In this document: in pieces, positions 56,130 to 64,000 of the stretch | How positions within the stretch are numbered: position 1 is the stretch's first letter | Layout of the letters: every line of letters starts with the position of its first letter | Assembly (NCBI GenBank): GCA_022495005.1 | Contig: JAGYXB010000691.1 | Location: 310,001-374,000 of the forward strand | Direction: 5' to 3' | Source: Rhyacophila brunnea | Lineage: Eukaryota; Arthropoda; Insecta; Trichoptera; Rhyacophilidae | DNA: 64,000 nucleotides | Notes under the pieces: generated by a model | What the model saw: only the letters and a program-made list of their open reading frames with translations | What the model was told of the DNA's origin: nothing | The model's database searches: none | Program-made: the position numbers and the translations under genes

Positions 56130-56320
56130 AAGCGAAAGGGCAAGTGGTGAAATTAAAGGAGAGGACTTCTAAAATGGTGAGACAACGATCATCACCAGCC
56201 GCCCAGGACTTCTCGGCGCTCATCAGCTGGGTCAATTTAATCATCCGGGGTCGCGCGTTGACGCCCCACGATATTAATCGAGCCGCCTGCTTCTACGCGC
56301 AGTGTTTTAAATTATAAGGA
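56130..56320 (+). other. GC-rich fragment with a short coding-like frame
   Basis: An isolated GC-rich patch with a plus-strand frame from an ATG near 56174, reading RQRSSPAAQDFSALISWVN and then RGRALTPHDINRAACFYAQ, before a stop. It may be part of a retroelement or a lost exon. I do not recognise it. Confidence 0.3.
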
Positions 56321-56990
56321 TATGATAGCGGCGATTGATATTTTTTTTTATTATAATTCGATCCAAATAATCCATTTTTTGTTAGTCAGATCATAGAATA
56401 ACTAAGGTAACCAAGCTAACTATATTTCTATGAGTTTTTCTAATATGATAAATTACGTTTTTTGAGGTGCTTCAAAAGGTTACATGTAAATTGTACGTAC
56501 AAAATTTCACCGAGGCACAGTTCGCCGTGGGCTTACTTACTGGAAAGAGATGACCGTATACTATACGGTCTCCAATTTTATTAGATTCAATATTGACATT
56601 AATTCAATTTTCATAGCTGATTTTGGTAAAATTCATGAATTCAAAAATGAAAACCTAACCTAACAAATAATCCAATATATCGGCTTTTTTCAAAATTTGA
56701 AAAATTTGCTTCCTGTAAAGCGTAAACAGACAAGAAACGTGTTTTATTTAAACATAAATTTTATGTCAGTATTATACGACCCAAATAGGTTGGACGGTTT
56801 TTAATACACGGCCATATATTTCCAATACAACATTTCACGGCGAACTGCATACGTACAAATTTCCGGACACGGTTTCAAAATGATGTATTTTTAATGTCTT
56901 CTTAGATCTCTCCGAATCAACTGCCTCGCACCACACTCAGTCTTAATCGAGCGATCACGAGGAAATACGTTCATTTGTAAAACTATCAGC
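56320..56990. other. AT-rich stretch without recognised genes
   Basis: Near 56566 ACCGTATACTATACGGT is a perfect 17-bp palindrome. No gene or shared repeat was identified. Confidence 0.35.
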
Positions 56991-56996
56991 AGTCTT

Positions 56997-57290
56997 TTAC
57001 ACCTGAGAATGTCTCAAAGGCAGATACAAATGTGTTATGAATGAGTTTACTGAGATCTTCACGTCTGCAGTGAGACGCGGCATTTTTTTTAAATATATAA
57101 AGTCGGCCTTTGTGGCGACCAAGTCGGACGGACCGATGGCCTCAACAGCTGGTTGGACTTGAGTATGTCTTCCCTTTCGGTACACATTCTCAGACATAAC
57201 CAGAGGATGTGCTTTCCATCCCGTAGTTCTCGGCCACATATACATCTTGGTCGGGTGATAATAGTAAAGAGAGCTGATACCATCTTACCA
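56997..57290 (-). pseudogene. LINE C-terminal fragment with CCHC-like motif
   Basis: Minus-strand frames give 'TRPRCICGRELRDGKHILWL' followed by CLRMCTEREDIL. The C-x-C...H...C arrangement followed by ER-x-x-L is typical of the Cys-His motif after the reverse transcriptase/RNase H of jockey- or R1-like LINEs. It is split across two frames and has no reverse transcriptase, so it is a 5'-truncated remnant. Confidence 0.5.
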
Positions 57291-57304
57291 CTACCTATGT
57301 TTCT

Positions 57305-57800
57305 TTTTTACCATATGCGATCCTAATAAGATCATAATATGGACTAATGGAGTGGAGGTTTGTATTAACAAGATTTTTTGTTTTCACGAGAAAAATGGAT
57401 GTTAAAGATCTATCATCGTAAGTTGGCAGCCGGTCGAATTTGAAACTAAAATTGTCTATCGAGGATAAATTTGTTATAAATGCCATTTCATTTTACAACA
57501 TGTTTCTCGAATTATGGATTGCATAATATTTGTACAGAAATCTACTACCAATAAAAAATTATAAATTATCATTTTTTTGTTAGTTATGGTAAAATTCTCA
57601 ATGTCATACTAGCGCCCTCACTGAAATGCCAATTTATGATGGTAGATCTATAGCCACTTGCTCAACTTCTTAAGTCAATACTCTGACTCCAAACACAAAT
57701 TGAAAAACAACATGTGTATTTGTCAGACCCTGGATTCGAATCTGGAACCCACGACATTATTTACTGACGCGTAAGCCGCTCGGCCATCATGGGCGTTAAT
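57305..57800 (-). repeat. SINE-like element with tRNA-like head (copy 2)
   Basis: On the minus strand, a tRNA-like head (about 57800-57720, with GGCCGAGCGGCTTACGCGTC and the B-box-like GATTCGAATCC) is followed by the same body as 22865-23135, plus an insertion of about 200 bp at 57410-57640. The head has a recognisable A box and B box, so it fits a tRNA-derived SINE. Confidence 0.55.
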
Positions 57801-57982
57801 GAAATGTTGCAATAACTTATTAGTGTGATATTTTCAAGATATATCTATCTAGAAGAAACTGTACTAATTTGGTATGAGCAATGTAGTTAATAAACTATGC
57901 AGGTTCCATCAATACTGTTATGGCGGTTTTAGTGTTATAATAACTGAACAAACGGAAACCGACAGACAATCCAATTTTATTA

Positions 57983-58231
57983 AGGCTATACCTCAGCTGA
58001 GGCATGGTCTAAAAAGGTCGTAACTATGCGACACGCGGGTTGAACTAATGACGCGTGCCGCACGGAACATAATTTGTCATAGACATTCAACATGCGTCCA
58101 TTTAGTGTTATGTTTATTGTTATATTAGTAATAATAATAATATATTCATCGCCTTTTTTTCTTTTTCGAGTACAGACATAACGTTTTTTTAGTCATCTTT
58201 ACACGATATACGAATATATTTTTACGACGCC
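57983..58231 (+). repeat. Interspersed repeat, inverted partner of 5-253
   Basis: See the copy at the left edge of the window. Shared text includes AGGCTATACCT.AG and CAACATGCGTCCATTTAGTG. No terminal repeats were seen. Confidence 0.6.
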
Positions 58232-58621
58232 ATTACAAAAAAATCGACGTACTGCCACCTCGAATGCCGCTCGGCCTCGGCGATTGGTGACGAATACGAA
58301 ATTTAGTCTCACCTATTGTTGAAAATATTCACCCGCTCGCGTATTGTAATATTTTGATGTAACCGATCTTATTCCAAAAAAATAATTAGCTCATGAAATT
58401 CTATATGATATAAGGAAATAGTAGGAATAAAAAATAAATGATTATCGTTTTCATAACTTTACATCAAGAGGATTTAAAATATGCCGCTTGTTGTTATTTA
58501 GTGTAAACAGGCATTTCGAAAAACGCTGAAGATTTGATGATTATTTAAAATTCTAAAAAAAATATAATTATTTTTCAAGAACATAGTTCAATCTTTCCAA
58601 ATGATCAGAGTTTATTTTATT
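58232..58621. other. AT-rich stretch without recognised genes
   Basis: A short CG-rich patch (CCACCTCGAATGCCGCTCGGC, 58256-58276) is followed by AT-rich sequence up to the hAT insertion. No gene. Confidence 0.35.
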
Positions 58622-58629
58622 CATTAGAG

Positions 58630-59606
58630 CAGTGGTTCCCAAAGTTGACTGGGCTCCGACCCTTCTAACAAAAATTTCCAATCTTGGGACCCACTTATTA
58701 GCTGTCTTCCCTAGTGGCGAGTCGTGGAACTATTTAATGCTGTCTTATTTGTTCTAATTAAAATTAAAAAAATAATTTTTATAAGTGTTACCAATATGAA
58801 TGAAAAACTGTTGAAATAAGAAACACAACTTAAATAATAAAAAAAATATTACTTAAATACCTACACCTGCAAGGTTTTTTTTACAAAGTTATTTCAATGG
58901 GAAGGATGAATTTGTTTCTTATTTTTCTTCATTACTGTTTTAGCATCAACTTCGACTTTAGTTACTTTTAATCGCAGTGAGTTTGATATATCCAATTTAT
59001 TTCAGTATTTAGTTTTAATGTTAACCATAGCCGAAAATCCGACCTCAAATAGATAATATCGTCACTATTCTGGCAGAAGACACTAATTCGAAAAAATGAC
59101 ATATTGAGTTAGTTTTAAGTACCAAAATGTTCCTTATTTCAAACTTTACCGTCTGGAAACCTTCTTAATAAATAAACAGTCTTTATTTTAAAGTCATCCT
59201 TTTTATGATTACCTAATAAACTCACATGATAGAACATTTCAAACATTTTAACAACTTCAAAGTCAAATTACTCAAAACTAGTATTCTCCAGTTAGTATGT
59301 TATGCCAGAACAGAGACGATATGAGGTAGTAAAGAGGAGGAGGACTTTCATATGTTCATCGAACAGGCATGGATAATTATCAGCAACTGAGAGCCAGAAT
59401 TTCATTAACTGTTTACGATTGAAACACAACACAATGCGAAATGAACTTCGCAAAAACAAAAGACATCCGTTATTATAGATAGCTGAATGAAATATCAAAT
59501 TTATCACTTCCTATTTTTTTTAATTCATGTATACAGTGGCGAGGGCCCACTCAATATTCACTCGAGACCCACTGGTGGGTCGCGACCCATAGTTTGGGAA
59601 ACCATG
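58630..59606 (-). mobile_element. hAT transposon, internally decayed, 8-bp TSD CATTAGAG
   Basis: Perfect flanking duplications CATTAGAG lie at 58622-58629 and 59607-59614. The terminal repeats are CAGTGGTTCCCAAAG and, read inward from the right, CATGGTTTCCCAAAC. Near 59020-59055 the minus strand encodes LFEVGFSAMVN, matching the conserved C(E/D)xGFSAM region of the hAT dimerisation domain (first Cys replaced by Phe). GACCCACTGGTGGGTCGCG near the right end is a subterminal inverted pair. No complete transposase frame remains in 977 bp. Confidence 0.85.
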
Positions 59607-59790
59607 CATTAGAGTATTGTTTTCGTTTGGTGCATGTATATTTGTGATATGAATTGCGATTATTTGCCGTTTCACTTATGTATGCTCTTAAGTAGTATAG
59701 ATTGTTAATTCCTCTCTGTTGAATGCAGCAAAAATGACCCATTGGAACCTGCGCTTACTTCCGCATCCTTGTGTTGAGGCGTCACCCGCC

Positions 59791-59826
59791 ATGTCGTCGC
59801 GCCGCCCCTCGAAGCCTGCGCCGCAG
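59791..59826 (+). CDS. Candidate short first coding exon (MSSRRPSKPAPQ)
   Basis: Within a GC-rich patch, CCGCCATGTCG (a favourable start context) opens 12 codons, MSSRRPSKPAPQ, ending exactly at CAG|GTATAG, a plausible 5' splice site in phase 0. Several animal zinc-finger regulators (SALL, FOG, BCL11) have a very short first exon with an N-terminal RRKQxxP repressor-recruitment motif. The resemblance here (RRPSKP) is partial and speculative. No following exon was found by 64000. The minus strand also has an ATG at 59792 followed by a possible donor (GAA|GTAAGC), so the direction is not certain. Confidence 0.3.
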
Positions 59827-59839
59827 GTATAGCCTTCAA

Positions 59840-60327
59840 ACTTTTCCGGTCATTTCTTTTTCCAACACAACAAACTACTGTACGCGAGTAAAAACACTAA
59901 ATTCTTTTCCGTGGAATGAAGCAAAGTAACTGCCTAGTTAAATACATACCTACTTAGATTGGAATCAAATTATTTGATTGGTTGTACATGTTCTGAAACG
60001 AAAAAATATATTATATTTAAATTTATACCATTCTAGCATTATTGTACTAGTGGTTCATATTTATTAATATTTTATTTTTAACCTAATCTGCTTTTTCTTT
60101 GTTTTTATATTATGTCAGCAGGTAAATTTAGGTACATAGTAGGTGACGTCAATTATTGGGATATTCCATTTGCGTGAGGTTAGGTTAGATCAGTATTTAC
60201 CAAAGTGGGTGATACTGTACCCTAACGGGCACTAGAGTGATTAAGGATGGCGGTAGTAGTCTTGGAAATAATTTGAGTATTCAATGTATAATAAGGGATA
60301 TTTAATATTGTTCGTACAGGTTTCACA
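59840..60327. other. AT-rich stretch after the candidate exon
   Basis: Would be intron if 59791-59826 is a real exon. It holds TAGGTAGGTGACGTCAATTA-like text with TGACGTCA near 60143. No gene. Confidence 0.3.
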
Positions 60328-60335
60328 ATGTTGTG

Positions 60336-60780
60336 CAGTGTTGCCATCTTTTCAAGGTGGAATTATAGTACAGAGCCTCCAAAATTATAGTATTTGTGGA
60401 AAAATATAGTACGCGTTGTCATTTGTTGAAAATGTATAGGTTTTTTTGTTTGTCAGAAAAAAAATAACGGAGAATTCGAGAAACTCCGAACCCCTTTTTA
60501 TTTAGGTACCTCTTCCGACCAAAAATGCTTACCGAGGATTCAAGATATTTCATTTTATGCCAAAGTCAAAAAAAATATATAAAAAAATACCGAAATTATA
60601 GTACTTTGCACCAATTTATAGAACGAACGTATCGAAATTTTAGTACTTTTTACATATTTTTTCCGATATTAAAATTATAGCATTTTGGGCGTACTACACC
60701 TACCGGTTTTATATCGTAAATAGTACGCGAACCAAAATTATAGAACAAATACTATAATTATAGTACGGTTGGCAACACTG
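60336..60780. mobile_element. hAT-type MITE, 445 bp, 8-bp TSD ATGTTGTG
   Basis: Perfect duplications lie at 60328-60335 and 60781-60788. The terminal inverted repeats are CAGTGTTGCCATC and CAGTGTTGCCAACC. The interior has many AATTATAGTAC-like units in both directions, which could be transposase-binding subrepeats. No protein. Confidence 0.85.
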
Positions 60781-60789
60781 ATGTTGTGT

Positions 60790-61155
60790 AAGCCCATAGT
60801 ATACCTAAATTTTTATGGTTTGGTTTATGCAGGGTATAATTGAATTATTAAAATTAACCAGCATCATCTGCAACTTGTATTCTTAATTCAATAACTCAAA
60901 ATAAATACATATGACTGAAAAAGTTTAGTGTGCATTATATATGTCGAATCTTAACAGCCTACCTCAACCCCTCGCCACTGCAAGGTTGGTGTTATATTTC
61001 GATCGCGCAAAAAAGACGCGTGCGTCCGTTAAATAGAGACAGCTAATGCGTACCGGACAAACATACAAATCAAGACAAACATATTATTATAATGTGTAAT
61101 ATTTAATTTATAATACTAGATTTTTAATTCTTAATCATTTTCATGTGTTCTTTTA
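60790..61155. other. Short AT-rich stretch with one dispersed core
   Basis: Contains CAGCATCATCTGCAACTTGT at about 60860, related to the repeat units at 31563-32870. No gene. Confidence 0.35.
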
Positions 61156-61163
61156 GTTTAGAG

Positions 61164-61994
61164 CAGTGATTCCCAACGTGGGATGCACGCCCCACCGAGG
61201 GGCAATTTGAGTGCTTAGGGGGGGCAAAAAGGTCATCTTGAAAATCATTTGAAGACGAAGCATAGCACAAGGATCGCACTAATTTTCTTCCAAGTTTTAC
61301 ATTTGTAACGTAATATACATCGCACCATCGCAACTAAACTGCCACAATCCAAAAAAACGTCAAACAGAGAAAATCAGCTTGGAAGTTTTTACCTTTTGCA
61401 TTTTTGTACTGTGTTTTTGCAAAAATATGTTTAGATATTGAATGAAGTTTTGACTTGAATTTGATGACTTAGAGATATGAAATTTTCGGTACATATACTA
61501 TGAACGATATACAATGAAACATAGTAATTACCTCAAAACACGTAAATTTGGACTTGTGGTGGTTTAGTTGCGAGGGTGCGACATATTTACTTACGAAAGT
61601 TAAGCAAAAAAAAAAGTTAAACGAAAGGTAACTATAAAATTTTGATGCATGGAGATTTTTGAAGCGTTGAAGTGGGGCTTGCATGGCTCCCACAAGGGGG
61701 GGCTGACAGGGCTCTAGCCTAGGGGCCCGTGCTCAGGGGGGCCCGGCCTGGCGGGTCGACCACATAATTGATATAAACAGACATCTTACATATGCTCTAA
61801 TAGTAAAAAGTAAAGAGTTATTACCATTTTAAAATATATTGCGATGCAATTTTTGTTTAATGTATGTTGGTAGCCGACAACTACACTGAATGTTTATAAC
61901 CTTAGTGATAGGTAGGGGGGCGGCAAAGATCCTGGCCTGAGGGCCCGCTTCAGGGGCCATGGGGGCTTGGCAGAAATAAGGTTGGGAAACACTG
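61164..61994. mobile_element. hAT-type element with nested GC-rich repeat, 8-bp TSD GTTTAGAG
   Basis: Perfect duplications lie at 61156-61163 and 61995-62002. The ends are CAGTGATTCCCAACG and, read inward, CAGTGTTTCCCAACC. From about 61690 to 61975 it carries the GC-rich repeat also found at 5877-6050 and 47510-47600 (TAGGTAGGGGGGCGGCAAAG, CCTGAGGGCCCG). This repeat may be part of the hAT family itself or a nested copy. No transposase frame. Confidence 0.8.
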
Positions 61995-62002
61995 GTTTAG
62001 AG

Positions 62003-62289
62003 CAACCGAGTCGATTGGGAGTGCCTGGAAGATCATAATAATTGAAAGAGATACATTTAAAACTAATACATTACAGAGAGACTTCAACCTTTAACGAGCA
62101 ATTCGTCTTCCGTGCTCGATTGTTATCTTTGACAATTTCCTTTGGCCATTTTATGGACAATAAATAAATTAAGTTCGTCAATAAATTTATTCAGCTGATA
62201 CCGAGGAAAACACGAAGATATGCGAGTTTACTAACTTACCGATGGTTTTAAAATAACACTTTCAATACCAGTTAGATATGGAAACTTTA
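62003..62289. other. Short stretch between hAT and LINE fragments
   Basis: No gene or repeat recognised. Confidence 0.35.
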
Positions 62290-63320
62290 ATTTTTTCTTC
62301 TTCTTTTTCTTTGGCCATATCCGCCCCTTAATTGGAGCATATGGACACCACGCGGCGCCACCAAAGAATCCCTGTCGCTCGCCAGTCTTCTTGCTTCGCT
62401 TCGTTCCAGGTCAAACCAGCATCCCGTAGCTCCACCGTATACACTCTGTAGATTGTATTTAGCGGCCTTCCAGGACACCGGAATCCAGTCGGCTTGAAGA
62501 ACAGGCAAGCCGGGTTGAATTTCTCTTCTGGCATCCGCAGCTCATGGCCGAGCCAGGTCCAACGTCGCCTCTTCACTTTCAGCGTGATGAGAGGCTGCTT
62601 GGTGCGTTCTCTTATCTCCTCGTTGCTCCTAAAGTCATACCACCAACCGCACACCTAGTATTCGTCACAAACATCTGTTTTCGAAGCTCAGTATACGGTT
62701 GCTCTAAGCCTTCGCAAGGTGCCATGATTCGCTACCGTAAAGCAGCACCGTCAGAATGCAAGCGTCGAATAAGCGGCATTTGGTTTTGACCGAGTACACT
62801 CGTGAGTCCCAGACATTCCGCATCGAGTTGAATGTTGCTCCAGCCATTTCCATTCGGATAGCGAACTCTTTCTGCAAAATGCCATCTCCCGTGATGTGTA
62901 CCCCCAGGTACTTGAAGCTGTCGACGCTCTTGATGTTTTGTCCGTCGCTAATCAGAAGGAAATCTGGATCAGGACAGGTGCTATTACACAAGACGTTGGT
63001 TTTATTCGCGTTGATTTTCAAACCAACGCGAGAGGAGTTGTTATGTAACCTGTTGATTGTCTCTTGAATGCCCTCGATTGAGTTGTCGAATAGGACAGCG
63101 TCATCGGCGTATTCCAGGTCGCATAGCTTCACCGTGGGGGTAACAGGTTTGCCTCGGTCGGGTGGTATTGACTTCCGTAGTATGAAGTCAAAGAGAAACG
63201 GTACAAGGGCACAACCCTGTCTGACTCCGGTCGTGACCCAGAAACATTCCGTGACAGTGTCTACAATTCTGACACAGCATTCGCTATTCTCGATAACTTT
63301 TCGGTATTGGAGTAAAAATT
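62290..63320 (-). pseudogene. 5'-truncated LINE reverse transcriptase
   Basis: Minus-strand motifs appear in order: 'TTGVRQGCALVPFLFDFIL' (motif B, about 63170-63240), 'LEYADDAVLF' (motif C with YADD), 'VGLKINANKTNVLC', 'SVDSFKYLGVHITGDG' and 'ACILTVLLYGSESW', then after a shift 'LKVKRRRWTWLGHELRM' and 'LTWNEAKQEDWRA'. It is a different family from the RTE LINE at 51.8-55.0 kb. The 5' part, including the endonuclease and motif A, is missing. The 3' end is followed by an A/G-rich tail (plus-strand TTTTTTCTTCTTCTTTTTC). The shift near 62700 makes it non-functional. A small relative lies at 35547-35655. Confidence 0.8.
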
Positions 63321-63329
63321 CAGCGATAT

Positions 63330-64000
63330 ATTGTCAAATCAAATCAAATTTTATGTTTTATACATAAATAGTGAACTTTATAAATTATTAATTTAAGACG
63401 TTCACAATTTGACATTTAAAAACTAAAAAATATTATTAAAATAGTACATGTAAAAAAATGAATAGATGCAACATTAGTTATTAAACAGTAGAAAGAGTAA
63501 ATAAAAAAATATAAATTAGATACAAGTTAGTACACCGAATGAGCTAAGTAGACCCTATTTTAAGAATTTATAATACAACGCTCTCATTCTCACGTAGGTG
63601 AAATATGTCAACATCCAAAGCGATTGAACAGGGTTATTGCCCTACCAATTGGCGTTACCAATGGCAGGTTAGTTCTGCACGTTGGGGGAACAAACAACCG
63701 ATGCTCCCGATTTCTAAGATAGGGGACACAGAGGACACTTGAGTTGAAAATGTCCCTCTGAGGCGGACGAAGCCGGTCTAATTAAAAGTGGAATAAATAC
63801 TAAAAATAAATGCGTTTTATTAAATTAAACAACAATAGGGGTGACAGGTTAATAATACCGAGAATGGCTGAATAATTCTCATTTACACCGCGTATAAATA
63901 GAAAAAAATACGTGGCGAAATATAAATATCGTCTAGTGTTTAAACTACAGTACCTATGTAAGCATACCTAAGATGAATTATGAGGAGTTGTATAATTTAT
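63330..64000. other. AT-rich stretch at the right edge
   Basis: No gene is recognised up to the window end. 63640-63790 is slightly GC-richer, without a conserved frame. Confidence 0.35.

Overview
The window is a stretch of AT-rich eukaryotic nuclear DNA, most likely from an insect and probably a moth or butterfly (Lepidoptera). The evidence is long C2H2 zinc-finger genes with short phase-0 upstream exons and GT-AG introns, an RTE-type LINE ending in a lepidopteran-style 'CAGCAGTGG...GATGATGATG' tail, many hAT-type elements and dispersed tRNA-like repeats. The order is inferred from repeat style; no search was run.

The main content is a minus-strand family of duplicated zinc-finger genes. 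Each complete unit has a 150-bp first exon (50 codons, starting M-(E/D)-V-K-R-E-P), a 150-bp second exon (50 codons) and one large last exon carrying the whole finger array. All junctions are in phase 0. Unit A (exons 19112-19261, 16905-17054, 13624-15240) has 15 fingers. Unit B (41584-41733, 39213-39362, 35779-37503) has 16. Unit C (50970-51119, 48057-49502) has 13 and lacks a visible first exon. An orphan first exon at 982-1131 belongs to a fourth unit (0) that runs off the left edge. The duplicated DNA includes introns and upstream sequence, so these are segmental duplications. A perfect CRE-like site (GTGACGTCAC) sits about 50 bp upstream of the ATG in units 0, A and B. In A, B and C, degenerate finger sequence continues past the present stop codon, so the ancestral array was longer.

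Three copies of another duplicated block (P: 11298-12990, 21432-22856, 46473-47283) lie between the zinc-finger units. P was not identified. It has broken coding-like stretches.

Between A and B lies a 6.2-kb inverted duplication (25246-31490) whose arms carry decayed zinc-finger sequence of a different subfamily, flanked by short AT-rich repeats. To its right (33.7-34.5 kb) is an array of seven RTE 3'-tail copies.

Mobile DNA is abundant. An element at 8476-11177 has matching ends, a probable 4-bp target duplication (AATT) and a broken transposase-like gene that I recognise only as an uncharacterised DUF7869-like family. A foldback element with tRNA-like arms is at 42001-42630. Four hAT-like insertions (2455-3284, 58630-59606, 60336-60780, 61164-61994) each have a perfect 8-bp target duplication. 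An RTE LINE at about 51.82-55.05 kb has its 5' half inverted. A second LINE reverse transcriptase fragment lies at 62.3-63.3 kb. The right third (55-64 kb) is mostly transposon debris, with one GC-rich candidate first exon at 59791-59826.
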